Counted from the stretch's first letter, positions 1 through 18,654 are shown. The stretch: DNA of 64,000 nt from Piscicola geometra (GCA_943735955.1 OX030966.1:5033893-5097892), one strand, 5' to 3'. A program made the numbers and translations. Notes: generated by a model from the letters alone, not told the origin.

Positions 1-94
1 GGGGGGGGAGATGGGGGTCTGAAACTATGTTGTTTTTTCATTTTTTGTGCCACAACCCCCATCAAACAACTAAAACACCACAAAACAACACCAC

Positions 95-606
95 AAATAC
101 CACCACAACTACCACCACAACCACCACCACAACCACCACAACAACTACCACCACCACAACTACCACCACCACAACTACCACCACAACTACCACAACAACA
201 ACAACTACCACCACCACAACTACCACCACAACTACCACCACAACTACCACAACAACAACAACAACTACCACTACAACAACTACCACCACCACAACTACCA
301 CCACAACTACCACCACAACTACCACCACAACTACCACCACAACAACTACCACTACAACAACTACCACCACCACAACTACCACCACCACAACTACCACCAC
401 AACTACCACCAAAACTACCACCACAACTACCACCACAACAACTACCACCACAACTACCACCACCACAACTACCACCACCACCCCAACTACCACCATCACA
501 ACCACCACCACCACAACCACCACCACAACCACCACAACAACTACCACCACCACCACAACCACCACCACCACAACCACCACCACAACTACCACTACCACCA
601 CCACAG
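95..606. repeat. (ACC/ACA)n trinucleotide array in AGAP intron
   Basis: About 510 bp of imperfect ACC and ACA triplets end directly at the CAG acceptor of the first visible AGAP exon. The array reads as poly-Thr on one strand and poly-Val on the other. These frames are a by-product of the triplet period and do not support a gene. Confidence 0.9.
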
Positions 607-6223
<5,617 letters not shown>

Positions 6224-6972
6224 GTGATTTGGGGGGGGGGGGGTAGGAGTGATTTTGAGTGATCTGGGAAGCTTAAAGGTGGGTGGGTAGAGTGATTGTG
6301 TGGGGGGTTTAGATGGTGGAGAGGGGGTGAAGTAGAGATGCTGATAGTGAGAGAGCGTAGAGATGGGGGGAGAGAAGTTGATGATGGTGGGGGAGGTAGA
6401 AGTGATAGTGGCGCGTCGAGCCAAACAGCTAATTAATTGATCATTTATATTTTATTATATAGCGCGCAATTCATTAAAGGCGCGAAAAAGAGCAGCCAAA
6501 GCATTGTGGCGAGTTGATTGTGTATCGGTGCTTTTATGTTTCGGAGGCGAATTTCTCATTTTCATGAACGTCTCACTCCATCTTTGCACCAGTCCCACTT
6601 TCTTAAAGTTTTTATTTTTATTATTATTGTTATTTTTATTATTTATTATTTATTTATTTAAATTAATTGTTTAGTAGCAATGATATTTAGCTTTAACCTT
6701 CTGGCAATAGTGTGACTCTCTTTCGTTTTTTGTTTTAAACATTTTCATTATTAATTTCTATTTTTACTTTTTTAGGACGTTACTATAAGCAGTTTTGCAA
6801 TAATAATAATAATAATAATAGTGTTTATAATTATTATTATTTTTACAATAATTTTTATTATTCGTTTTGTTATTGCTTTTGTTCTTAGCAATTGCATCAG
6901 CATTCTGCGTGGAGCAAAGGAACAAACTGAAACCTGTGTTTCCTTTGTGTGTTCTCAGGAAATTATTATTAT
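6224..6972. other. AGAP 3' flank, AT-rich, no gene seen
   Basis: A G-rich stretch follows the AGAP stop, then AT-rich DNA. At about 6440-6490 the minus strand reads GCGCGCTATATAATAAAA, resembling the tail of some tRNA-derived SINEs. No coding exon was recognised. Confidence 0.6.
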
Positions 6973-6995
6973 GATTATTATTATTCAGTTATTAA

Positions 6996-7052
<57 letters not shown>
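6973..7052. repeat. (ATT)n microsatellite
   Basis: A nearly pure TTA/ATT triplet tract of about 80 bp in AT-rich intergenic DNA. Confidence 0.9.
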
Positions 7053-7053
<1 letters not shown>

Positions 7054-7319
7054 TTTGTTATTATTCCGTTATTTTCATTTTATTACTGCTGGTATAAATA
7101 ATATTATTATAATTATAATTGTATTATTGCTTTTATATTAATGTGAATATAATTTGTAATTATTTAAATAGTAATAACGTATTATTTTGTATAAAAATGT
7201 TATTTAGTGCAAATGCACACACACACGCTCACACACACACATACACACACATGCACATCCGTGTTGTATGTACGTCGCCTGCTTATTCATGCATCTCATC
7301 TTTTAAATGATGATAACGA

Positions 7320-8240
7320 TGATCTTCTTTTTTATAATCATCATCAACATCATCATCATCATCATCATCAGCAGCAACAAAAACTTTGCACCTCTGTATT
7401 TATTCTCGGTCTTTTATATCTTTGTATATCGCTTCCAGCCTTTGGCTTCCTTTCTTTGCTGTTATTAGCATCATCATCATTGCCATCATCATGATCATCA
7501 TCATAACCATCATCATTATCATCATCATCCCTTCCTACTCATGGTCTGCTATGGCATCTCTAGTCCTACATACGTTCTTTAGACGTTGCTTCATTAAAGA
7601 ATAAAGATCTAAATCATCATAATCATCATCATCATCACCATAATCATCATCTTAATATCATCATCATAATCATCATCACCATAATCATCATCATCATCAT
7701 CATAGGTGTAGAGTCAAGGCTGGGTAATAAATTCATACTAATTTATGAATTTTATTTATTATTATTATTATCGCTGTCGCTTTTACTTTATTGTTTTCTT
7801 CAGTATCTCAGATTTCTGCATCGCTATCAACACCATCATCATCTTAATATCATCATCACCATCATCTTAATATCATCATCATCATCATCTTAATATCATC
7901 ATCATCATCATCTTAATATCATCATCATCATCATCTTAATATCATCATCACCATCATCGTCTAGTACTAGTAGTACTAGTTGTACTAGTAGGACTAGTAG
8001 GACTAGCAGTACTAGTAGTGCTAGTTGTACACTGTAATTCTTCCTATTCGCCGTCGGTTCATCCTCATTCTAATTATTGTTTTTATATTATTGTTTAATG
8101 ATTTTTATTTCCACTTTTTCATCATCATCACCACCCTTCTCATCATCATCTTCTCATCATCATCTTCATCATCATCATCATCACCATCATCATCGTTTTG
8201 TAGTCAATCGAGCGATACTCTTGTGTACGTGTGAGTACGC
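7320..8240. repeat. ATC-triplet-rich intergenic block
   Basis: There are several (ATC)n tracts, including a CATCATCTTAATATCATCAT unit repeated at 7835-7960, then an ACTAGTAGT/ACTAGTTGT cluster at 7963-8030. A possible polyadenylation signal (AATAAAG) lies at about 7601. No gene evidence. Confidence 0.75.
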
Positions 8241-8620
8241 CTTTGTACGTGTATTTATTGAATTCTAATTGGTCCAATAAAAGACAAGCCAAGATCTCTT
8301 TATTAAATGTGTACATTAAAGGTGTACACTGTAAAACATGCAGGCAGAATGTGTAAGTAAGGGGGTAGAATAATGGATTAGGATGGATTAGAGGGGGGAG
8401 GGAGGAGGAGGGGATGATGATGATGTTGTACGGTGGTGGAGTAGTTGTAGTTGAATGAAGTGTTGTTATTGTAAGTGATGACGAATAAGAGAATATTGTT
8501 TGAAATTTGTGAATAATACTTAATGGTTATTTATGTAATTATGTATTTCTCTTTAAATATATTCCTATTTATTGATATACATTTTTACCAGCTTTTATTC
8601 ATTATATTATCACTAAAACT

Positions 8621-8848
8621 TGTTCTATATGATGTGATATATATGATATATGTTCTATATGATGTGATATATATGATATATGTTCTATATGATGTGATAT
8701 ATATGATATATGTTCTATATGATGTGATATATATGATATATGTTCTATATGATGTGATATATATGATATATGTTCTATATGATGTGATATATATGATATA
8801 TGTTCTATATGATGTGACATATATGATATATGTTCTATATGACGATAA
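8621..8848. repeat. 30-bp satellite-like tandem repeat
   Basis: Seven nearly perfect copies of a 30-bp unit built from TGTTCTATATGATGTG and ATATATATGATATA. It is AT-rich and itself contains partial palindromes (ATATAT). There are no spacers. Confidence 0.95.
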
Positions 8849-8989
8849 CAATAATTTCATTTGATTTTATATAATACTACTGATAATAGTTCTGATCCGT
8901 TTTTCTTTGATATTTCCGACGCACTTCTGTGTAGGGAGATGATCTCGCACGCAAGTGGTCATCTGAAAGAAGAGGAGAGAGAAAAGAAG

Positions 8990-9550
8990 AGGATGAGGAG
9001 GAGGAGGAGGAGGAGGAGGATGAGGAGAAAAAGTAGAAGAGGAAGAGAATGCGAAATAATAAAAGAAAGAAGAGAAGAATGGTAAAATATTTAGGAAAAG
9101 GATAAAGAAAAAGAAATGAAAGAAAAAAAAGTAAAAAGTCGTAAGAGAGAGTAAGGAGATAGAGAGAGTAGTTATTGAATGTTATTAAAGTGCAACAAAT
9201 CTCATCACGGCTGAAGAATTGCATTTCCTGAAGGTGTTGGGAAGGAGGTTGCATGGTGGTGTGGTGCATGGTTGTGTGGTGCATGGTGGTGTGGTGCATG
9301 GTGGTGTGGTGCATGGTTGTGTGGTGCATGGTGGTGTGGTGCATGGTGGTGTGGGGCATGGTGGTGGGGTGCATGGTGGTGTAGTAGAGGGGTGTGGTGA
9401 ATGGTGGTGTAGAGAAGGCTGCATGGTGTGGTGAATGGATAGATGGTTCAGGGATGTAGAAGGATGGGGGAGGATGTGGAAGGATGTGGGAGGATGTAGG
9501 AGGATGTGGAAGGATGTGGAAGGATGTGGGAGGATGTGGAAGGCAAATCG
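8990..9550. repeat. Purine tract and GGTGCATGGTGGTGT repeats
   Basis: A GA-rich purine stretch (8966-9170) is followed by about ten copies of a 15-bp GGTGCATGGTGGTGT unit (9238-9385) and then a GGATGTGGGA repeat (9460-9545). No gene signal. Confidence 0.8.
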
Positions 9551-9699
9551 ATTCATGGAGTTTCTTGCGTTTCCCTTCCATGCACACAATGTTGCAGCCC
9601 CACACGGAAGTCTTCTCAGAACCACTGTGTCCGTTACACTTCCATGAGAACACTGTTAATCCATTGACACCTCAATTAGGATTTATATCTAAAACTACT

Positions 9700-9737
9700 A
9701 CTAAAATCAATCAATCAAATAAATTTCTATAGCGCTT
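9700..9737 (-). repeat. SINE-tail-like motif (AGCGCTATAGAAATTTATT)
   Basis: On the minus strand this reads AGCGCTATAGAAATTTATTT followed by GATTGATTG. The same word occurs on the plus strand at about 22898-22930, so it belongs to a dispersed repeat. Confidence 0.7.
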
Positions 9738-9889
9738 TTTCTTCAAATTCAATTACTGCTACAAACCACCACAACAACCGTAACTACACCACAACCACTA
9801 CTACTACAACCATCCCAACAACCCCTACAATAGCAAGCAAATGCCATGCCACTACTTTCACCACCACCACATTCAAACCACCACCACCA

Positions 9890-10375
9890 CAGCCTCACCA
9901 CCACTACCACAGCCTCCACCACCACCACTACCACAGCCTCCACCACCACCACTACCACAGCCTCCACCACCACCACTACCACAGCCTCCACCACCACCAC
10001 TACCACAGCCGCCACCACCACCACCACCACACCACAACAGCCACCACCACCACTATCACAGCCTCCACCACCACTACCACAGCCTCCACCACTACCACAG
10101 CCTCCACCACCACTACCACAGCCTCCACCACTACCACAGCCTCCACCACCACCACTACCACAGCCTCCACCACCACCACACCACAACAGCCACCACCACC
10201 ACTACCACAGTCTCCACCACCACCACCACCACAGCCTCCACCACCACCACTACCACAGCCTCCACCACCACCACTACCACAGCTTCCACCACCACCACTA
10301 CCACAGCTTCTACTACCACAGCCTCCACCACCACCACTACCACAGCCTCTACCACCACCACACCACAGCAGCCAC
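9890..10375. repeat. CACAGCCTCCACCACCACTAC minisatellite
   Basis: About twenty copies of an 18-24 bp unit, CACAGCCTCC plus a variable number of ACC/ACT triplets. All frames are open because the unit lacks stops, so long Pro/His/Thr frames here are not evidence of coding. Confidence 0.9.
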
Positions 10376-10466
10376 ACAATACCACGTCTTATTAGCCTCC
10401 TCATTCGATTAGTCTCCTTTATCGTGACCACACACCACGTGACCGTCTCTATGACAACAACAACAA

Positions 10467-10513
10467 CACTACTACTACTACTACTTCTTCTTTTTCTACT
10501 ACTACTACTATTT

Positions 10514-10544
<31 letters not shown>

Positions 10545-10545
10545 A

Positions 10546-10628
<83 letters not shown>

Positions 10629-10648
10629 AACTACTACTACTACTACTG

Positions 10649-10719
<71 letters not shown>

Positions 10720-10720
10720 G
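10467..10720. repeat. (ACT)n then (AAT)n microsatellite
   Basis: About 220 bp of ACT triplets with few interruptions pass into AAT triplets near 10686. Confidence 0.95.
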
Positions 10721-11348
10721 CACATTTTTCTCAAATAATCGTTAAAATTGTTTTACTACTGCCAAAGCCTACCGCTCGTTTTTTATATATGAATTTTCAC
10801 TATCACAGCCACTACTCCTATAACCACTAACACTACAATACAACCACTACCACTACTATACAACCACTACCACTACAATACAGCCACTACTACTACCATA
10901 CAGCCACTACTACTACAACCACTGCAAAACAGCCACCACCACCACCACCAGCACAGGACAAGCAGGAGAACCTAATGGCATTTGTTGCATGCTTCTGATT
11001 GTGTTATGCACCAGACGGTCGCTTCAATGGGCTTCCGTGTTCCTCTAATTGTCCTCCTATTTGCCACTTAGTTTGTTTTTCTATTTTCTACTTCATTTGT
11101 CTCTCTATTTTTTCCTATGTTCGTTTATTTATTTCTGTGTCCGTTTATTTTTCTCATGCCTGACTCTTTTTCTGTTTGTTTGTCTATCTATTAGTGTCTT
11201 TGTCTGTCTTTGTCTGTCTTTGTCTGTCTTCTTGTCTGTCTTCTTGTCTGTCTTCTTGTCTGCATCACTCCAATTAGAAACCTATTCAACCTCTTGTATC
11301 TTCAGCTGACACTTATTTGGGGATGGAAGGAAGGATGGAAAGGGTTAG
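10721..11348. other. No gene recognised; (CACTAC)n and GTCTGTCTT repeats
   Basis: CACTAC-type repeats (10800-10950) and a short array of TTGTCTGTC units (11196-11265) are the only structure seen. Confidence 0.6.
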
Positions 11349-11668
<320 letters not shown>

Positions 11669-12127
11669 GAGTGGTCAGTGAAAAATACAATTGAGAAGAG
11701 ATTAGGACAGAAAAAAACGGCTGCAGTTTTGTGTGGAAGAATTAAATTAGTGGAAAGTGAATGAGGAATGGATGGATGGATAGATAGGTGAATGAGTAAG
11801 TGAATAGATAGATTAATGGATAAATGAATGGATTGGTAGAGGGATGGATGAGATAAGTAAAGGATGAGAGAGATTCAGTTCATGAAGACTTGAAGCAGGT
11901 TTACCACACATTAATAATATTCTTTGTTGTATTCTATTGTAAGGCAATTGGAAACATGAATTTATCATTATCCAAGAAGACATCACTTTGAAGAAATAAA
12001 ATCATGTTCACAAAGCCTCTGTGTACAAGCACGTGTACAAGAAGTGTGGGAGGAATGGAAAGTTTGGAAGAAGCCACTTAGGATACACTTCAAGTGGAAG
12101 AGCCAATGGAAACAGAGGTGGGTGGAG

Positions 12128-12390
<263 letters not shown>

Positions 12391-12774
12391 TTTATGTGTC
12401 TATATAAATGGATGAAGAAATGAACGGACGACCAGTTCTTAGGCAGTGCTTCAATCTTACTTGAATTATTTTTATTAAACCATTCTTTAAAAACATCCAA
12501 ACAAAAAAATGCAAAGCAACAATAGAAACAACTATAACAATAACAGCAACAACACCTACAATAACAGCAACAGCAACAACAACAATTACGAAAGCAACCC
12601 GAGAAACTACAGTCAACAAATCGACCATAGGCCTTGCTACTACTACAATACCGGCAACAACAACATTTCATTAACTTTCCCCATCACGCCCTCAACCCAC
12701 TCCATCACCCCTTCAATTTTTCCCCTCTCTATCTTCCCTTCAACCCATCCAATCCCACCTTCAACCCTCCTTGC

Positions 12775-13000
12775 CCTGCCCTCAAACCATCCCACCCTGC
12801 CCTCAAACCATCCCACCCTGCCCTTAAACCTTCCCACCCTGCCCTCAAACCATCCCACCCTGCCCTCAAACCATCCCACCCTGTCCTTAAACCATCCCAC
12901 CCTGCCCTTAAACCATCCCACCCTGTCCTTAAACCATCCCACCCTGCCCTCAAACCATCCCACTCTGTCCTTAAACCATCCCACCCCACCCTCAACCCTC
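12775..13000. repeat. 21-bp minisatellite (CCCTCAAACCATCCCACCCTG)
   Basis: About ten copies of a 21-bp unit, a multiple of three. In the frame of the SOX box each unit encodes a seven-residue LPSNHPT-type repeat. It lies directly before the HMG box. Confidence 0.9.
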
Positions 13001-13040
13001 CTCGCCCCGCCTTCAACCCTCCCCACCCAAAGCACCTCAG

Positions 13041-14500
13041 GCCACGTTAAGCGACCAATGAACGCCTTTATGGTCTGGTCTAGAGGCCAACGCAAGAAAC
13101 TGGCAGCGTCCCATCCCAGCATGCACAACTCGGAGATCTCCAAGAGACTGGGCAGTGAGTGGAAGGCTTTGAGTGAAGCCGCCAAGACGCCCTTCATCGA
13201 CGAGGCCAAACGACTGAGGGAGCTGCATTTGTGCATGCATCCAGGCTATAAGTACCGACCTAAAAGGAAAGCCGCTAGGGTTGTGGTTGTTGGTGGTGTT
13301 GTTGGTGGTGTTGTTGATGGTGTTGTTAGTGGTGTTGTTGGTGGTAGTGGTGGGAAAAGTGGTAGCGGTGGTGGTGGTGGTGCTGGTTGTGGTTGTAGTA
13401 GAAGTGGTAGTGGTGCTGGAAATGGTGGTTGTGGTAGGAGAAGTGCTAATGGTGGTTGTGGTTGTGGGGGAAGTCACGGAGTTGCGCTGTTAAATTGTGG
13501 ATGTAGGCTTGCTGGTGATCGTGGAAATACCGGTCAACTAGCGGAAAAGGATGAGTCATTTTATGGCGGGAAAGTTGAGTATGGTGGTAGAAGTGGTAAA
13601 TTGGAAAGTGGCGTGGTAGGTGGGAAGGGGATGGTATGTAGGTGGTTAGGTGGAGAAGGGTTGATGAAAAGGGGGGTAGGCGGGGAAAGGGGTGGTCTTT
13701 GTAGGTGGGTAGGTGGTGAAAGAGGTGTTCAGTGTCTTGGAAACTATAACATCGGATGGGAAACTCAAGGACAGTGTTCCAAGGAGAAATGGAGGTCAAG
13801 GGGGTGTGATGAAAAGGTCAATGGGGAAGATAAACAGCAACGATCAGCCAATCATGGAGCTGGAATGAAAAAGTTCAAATTTGGTGACAATGCTGATGGT
13901 GGTGGTAGTAATGATAATCGTGGTGTTTGTGGTGGTTATGATGGTGGTGAATGTGGTCGTGATGTTGGAACTGGTGGGGATGATGGTAATGATGATGGTG
14001 GTGATTGCAAGGATGTCGCATCTCTCAAGGACAAGCTCCTAATGTACCTCTTCAAGCGACAGAGTTTGACCCGTTTTCTTCTATATAGATATCCAGGTCA
14101 ACTTTATCATAATCATCACCATCACTACTTCTCTCACTTCCATTCCCTTCATCAGAATCTTTTTTTAAATTCTTTTTTTCCTTCTTTTTCTTTCTTCCAT
14201 CCTTCCCTTCTCTCCATCCTCTACCCCTTTCATCCTCTCCCTCAATCATTCATCTCTCAAAATAATGGGCAAAAAATAAGTCCAAGCTGTGATGATAATG
14301 ATGTTGTTAGTAATGATGATGATGCTCACTCATTTTTTACGAATCAATTGAAGAATGATGTTAAAGATGATAGTGATGATGATGATGATGGAAATAGTGA
14401 GAGAGATGGTGAAAGAAATAGAGAGAACGATGGAGAGAAAGAAAAGAAAATAATTGGTGAGAGGATTTGCAGCCCCCTCTTCCAGCCCTTCCTCCATTGA
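13041..14500 (+). CDS. SOX transcription factor, SoxB-like HMG box
   Basis: A complete HMG box lies at about 13041-13270: [19 protein letters not shown], then [20 protein letters not shown], then [13 protein letters not shown] and the basic end [15 protein letters not shown] and [11 protein letters not shown] are typical of group B Sox proteins. HMG boxes bind and bend AACAAT-like DNA. The frame is open upstream to 12509 through an Asn-rich stretch and a 21-bp in-frame repeat, but CACCTCAG at 13033-13040 is a good acceptor, so the first part may be intron. Downstream the frame runs 410 codons through Gly/Val-, Asp- and Lys-rich low-complexity sequence to a stop at 14498-14500. No conserved SoxB C-terminal motif was recognised. 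The HMG box is certain; both gene ends are uncertain. Confidence 0.8.
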
Positions 14501-14954
14501 GACCTCCCTAATCACCTCCAAGCAGTCTTTCTTCCTTCTATCCCCTCATCAAACCCTCCAGCTTCTTTACTCCTTCTTTATTCATCTTTCAATATCATTA
14601 TTATTGAATTATTATGTTTATTTTTTTTATTTTATTTTTAATATTTCTTTTCTTCTTTTTCTTCTTCTTCTTCCTCCACAAGAGCAGCCCAGAACTCACT
14701 GCCTGCATCCGTCTCAACATCATCCTTCGTCGCAACATTTAGCTACGATGTATTCTATTGCATCTCAAGAAAGACTTCACCACAAGAAAAAAAATCAACA
14801 ACACAACAAGAACAAAAACTTGAAATCAACAACAACTGCAGCTTAAAAACAACTACAACATAACAAAAAAAACACCAACATGGGAAGTACAAATCAACAA
14901 CAAAAGCAACAACAGCAGCACAGAGACTACAACATAAACAAGAACTTCATGTTG

Positions 14955-14992
<38 letters not shown>

Positions 14993-15053
14993 CAACGTTT
15001 CGTAGTATAATCACAACCTAATTGCAACAACAGCTGAATCAACCGATACGTAC
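14501..15053. other. Spacer between SOX gene and kinase gene; CAA repeats
   Basis: AT-rich sequence with (CAA)n tracts (14780-14995). The SOX (+) and kinase (-) genes converge here. No additional kinase exon was recognised. Confidence 0.5.
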
Positions 15054-17222
15054 ATTTGATGATGCACTGTTGCGCGTTGCTGTTGGATTGAGGAGAGGAG
15101 GGGGCTCTAAAGATTTGGCGCGTAACTTATCAAAGTCAATATTCTGTTGCAGTGATGATGATGATGATGATGATGATGATAATGGTGATAATGATGATAA
15201 TGATGATAATGACGATTTAAATAGATATCTCATGAATAATAATGACAAATTATAATATTATAATTTATTAGCCCATTGTAGCATTAAATATTAGATAAAG
15301 TATGCATAGAAAAAAAAATTTTACCTTGAAAAATTCAAGCCCCATCACTCTTTCTCCATACACCTCTCTTCCTTCTTCCTTCCCTTCTTTCTTCTCTTCC
15401 TCTTCCTCTTCCTCCTTCTTCTCCCCTTCCTTCTCCTTCTCCTCTTCTTCTTCCTCCTCCTTCTCTTCCACTCTAAACAACCACTCCAGTAGTTGTATCG
15501 AGGGTGCATCTAATCGATCCACCCTCAAAGCATCCATCCTCCAGTGAAAAGTAAACTTTAGTTATGATGGAAAAGTAGGGATGGGCTTGTTTTAAAATGA
15601 TTTTAAAATAATTGGACAAGTCATGTTTGGATCTTTTATCCTAAATGCACTCATCCACCTTCTCATCCACCTTCTCATCCATCCATCCATCCATCCATCC
15701 ATCCATCCATCCATCTATCCATCCATCCATCCATCCATCCATCCATCCATCCATCCATCCATCCATCCATCCATCCATCCATCCATCCATCCATCCATCC
15801 ATCCATCCATCCATCCATCCATCCATCCATCCATCCATCCATCCATCCATCCATCCATCCATCCATCTATCCATCCATCCATCCATCCATCCATCCATCC
15901 ATCCATCCATCCATCCATCCATCCATCCATCCATCCACCCACCCAGCCACACACCTCTCCAGTCATCATCTCATAGACCACCCTTCCAAGCTGCTTGTAG
16001 TCGCGGTAATAGTCTTTTCTGCCCTTCAGTGCCAGCTTGCAATAGGAAAACCAATTAAATAATTAATTGATTGATTAATTGATTGAGTAATTAACTCATT
16101 TAAAAACATGAACCACGAAATAAGTTAAGCTCAAACTTTTTCAAGCTTGCTATTTAGATTAAAATTAATTTAACAATAAATTAAAAATACCTTTGATCCA
16201 CTTACAGACTAATTAATCAATTCATCAATTTTCTGAATGTATAGCTAATTGAGCAGACTATAATTTGCAATAAATATGAATGATTACGTCATAATCGAAA
16301 GTTGACCTTCCGAAGTCAATGACCTTGACATAACCTTCAGAGGTCAACACTATGTTCCTGAGGCTGATGTCGCTTGGAGGGGGAGTGGGGGCGGAAAGGG
16401 TGAGAGGGAGTGAAGGGTAAGTGGAGGGAATGTGGGAAAGTATAAAATGAGAAGAAAAAAAGATAGAAAAGTGGAAAAAATGAATTTTAGAAAATGTAGA
16501 AAAAATAATTTAACGTTGGAAGATTATTTATAAAGCGAAAATCTCTGGAATGATTGAAAACAAATATGCCGCACGAACCCGTGAGTGATGGAGTGAGAGT
16601 GCAGGTAAATGAGAGCACTGAGAACACAGGATGAGTAAAAGGTGGTGGTGCCACGTGGGAGAGGAAGATGGGTGGATGAATGGGTAATTGGATGAGTGGA
16701 TAGATGGGTGGGTGAAAGGGTGGATGGATGGGTGGATAGATGGGTGGATGGATGGGTGGATAGATGGGTGGATGAAAGGGTGGATGGATGGGTGTTCACG
16801 GAGTCCAAGTAGTTTCTGAGACTGCCACCACTCAAGTACTCCAGTATGATAATGTTCCTGCTCTGTTGTGGAACCAGAAGAGACATAAACCATCACTAGA
16901 TCACTATCATCACCACCAGAACCATCACACGATCATTACCAGCATTTTCATCATCATTAGCATCACTATCATCATCAGCATCATTATCATCATGAGCATC
17001 ACTATCATCATCAGCATCATCATCATCAACCCCACGACTACAATCAACACCACCAACCTTACATTGAAACGATCCAAGCATCTCAACAATGAACGCACAC
17101 CCCCTCCCCACCTCCCTCATCACCTCCACCTCTCTCTCAAACTCTCTCTCCATCCGTCTCTCTCCCCCCACCATCATCTTCAAAACCACTACCTCCTCTT
17201 TTTTATCTTTTACTTTCACGAT
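15054..17222 (-). CDS. Divergent AGC-like protein kinase domain, N-terminus not resolved
   Basis: Six phase-compatible exons on the minus strand: 17222-17058, 16862-16579, 16372-16288, 16035-15955, 15555-15325 and 15143-15054. Exon 1 is an N-lobe: VVVLKMM holds the ATP-anchoring Lys, and [12 protein letters not shown] the alpha-C Glu. Exon 2 gives [17 protein letters not shown] and [14 protein letters not shown]. Exon 3 gives the catalytic loop HGDISLRN (HGD in place of HRD; Asp and Asn kept) and the metal motif VIDFG. Exon 4 gives [16 protein letters not shown], equivalent to the usual DWWSLG helix F. Exon 5 gives [16 protein letters not shown] and then a long Glu/Lys tract. Exon 6 ([15 protein letters not shown]) resembles an AGC-kinase C-tail. 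No glycine-loop exon was found, and the stretch from DFG to helix F is very short with no APE. Substrate and family are unknown. The last visible donor is at 15053, so the stop codon is not located. Confidence 0.72.
15676..15940. repeat. (ATCC)n tetranucleotide microsatellite
   Basis: About 265 bp of almost pure CATC tetramers with three T substitutions, inside the kinase intron between exons 16035-15955 and 15555-15325. Confidence 0.97.
16665..16797 (-). repeat. Minisatellite in frame inside a kinase exon
   Basis: On the minus strand CCATCCACCCATCTAT-type units encode STHP/STHL repeats of about 44 residues. The reading frame is the same before ([11 protein letters not shown]) and after ([18 protein letters not shown]). 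The minus strand has no AG dinucleotide from the start of the repeat until just before SALIYLHS, so a normal intron cannot remove the repeat without also removing conserved kinase residues. Confidence 0.8.
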
Positions 17223-17399
17223 CTTTTGGGTGAAAAGGATGGGGGGGGTTGAGAGAGGGAAGGAGAGGGCTTAGTTGGTGAGAGAAGATGCAGTGGTTGG
17301 AGAGAGGGTGAGATGGCTGAGAAGGGGGAAGAAGGATGGATGAGAGGAGAAGAAGAACAGGCTAGGAGGGATAAGGTGGCTGAAAAAAAAGTAAAAGAG

Positions 17400-18115
17400 A
17401 GGGTGGTTGGGAAGAAAGGGTGGTTGGGGAGAGAGGGTGGTTGGGGAGAGAGGGTGGTTGGGGAAAGAGGGTGGTTGGAAAGAGAGGGTGGTTGGGGAGA
17501 GAGGGTGGTTGGGAAGAGAGGGTGGTTGGGGAGAGAGGGTGGTTGGGAAGAGAGGGTGGTTGGGAAGGGAGGGTGGTTGGGGAGAGAGGGTGGATGGGAA
17601 GGGAGGGTGGTTAGGAAAAGAGGGTGGTTGGGAAGAGAGGGTGGTTGGGGAGGGAGGGTGGTTGGGAAGAGAGGGTGGTTGGGAAGAGAGGGTGGTTGGG
17701 AAGAGAGGGTGGTTGGGGAGGGAGGGTGGTTGGGAAGAGAGGGTGGATGGGAAGAAAGGGTGGTTAAAAGAGAGGGTGGTTGGGAAGGGAGGATGGTTGG
17801 GAAGAAAGGGTGGATGGGAAGAAAGGGTGGATGGGAAGAGAGGGTGGATGGGAAGAGAGGGTGGATGGGAAGAGAGGGTGGATAGAAAGAGAGAGTGGTT
17901 GGGAAGGGAGGGTGGTTGGGGAGAGAGGGTGGATGGGAAGGGAGGGTGGTTAGGAAAAGAGGGTGGTTGGGAAGAGAGGGTGGTTGGGGAGGGAGGGTGG
18001 ATGGGAAGAGAGGGTGGTTGGGATGAAAGGGTGGATGGGAAGAGAGGGTGGATAGAAAGAGAGGGTGGTTGGGAAGAGAGGGTGGTTGGGGAGGGAGGGT
18101 GGATGGGAAGAGAGG
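17400..18115. repeat. 17-bp minisatellite (GAGAGGGTGGTTGGGGA)
   Basis: More than 40 copies of a 17-bp unit with G/A variants at fixed positions. Because 17 is not a multiple of three and the unit has no stop, long frames are open on both strands; none is supported as coding. Confidence 0.95.
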
Positions 18116-18654
18116 GTGACAACCACTTTTGCCTCTTCAACTCATCTTTCCTTGCATCAAACAAACGAGTCATATCCACTCATTATCACCCCCAAATACT
18201 CCATTCCAAATGATAAAAATGAAGAAGATGATGATGATTCTTTTGTATATAATAATATTGAAATTACCAGTTGTTTATATATTTTGATGAGAATATAATA
18301 CCACAAATTATTTTAAATTAATATTATTAATAAATTAGTAATTCCCATTAAAAATAAATAATTTTTGAGCCTGCCCACTCCACCTCAGTTCCATCGTTTC
18401 CAGCACACAAACGACCACAGAATTTAAAACTATTTAGACTAAAGTTGATTTTCATCGCCATTGTACAAACAAAAAATACTTTGTTTTTATTAAATTCAAT
18501 AAATGATGAAGAGCTTTACTTTCGTAAATTGTCAACGTGATTGCTATGTCTTAATTTTTCAAATATTTGTGAAATAAATTGAATAAAAGAGGAAAATGTA
18601 AGTTTTAATTGTTTTAATATTGTTCGTCATCACAGTAAAACTCGACTTTCACGC

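Noticed and set aside
8621..8848. CRISPR-like array
   Set aside because: The repeats are directly adjacent with no unique spacers, and the sequence is eukaryotic.
17271..18213. 300-aa Pro/Ser-rich and Gly/Trp-rich proteins on both strands
   Set aside because: Both derive from the 17-bp minisatellite, which lacks stops in several frames. Only DMTRLFDARKDELKRQKWL at about 18172-18116 looks complex, and its splice phase does not fit the kinase exon.
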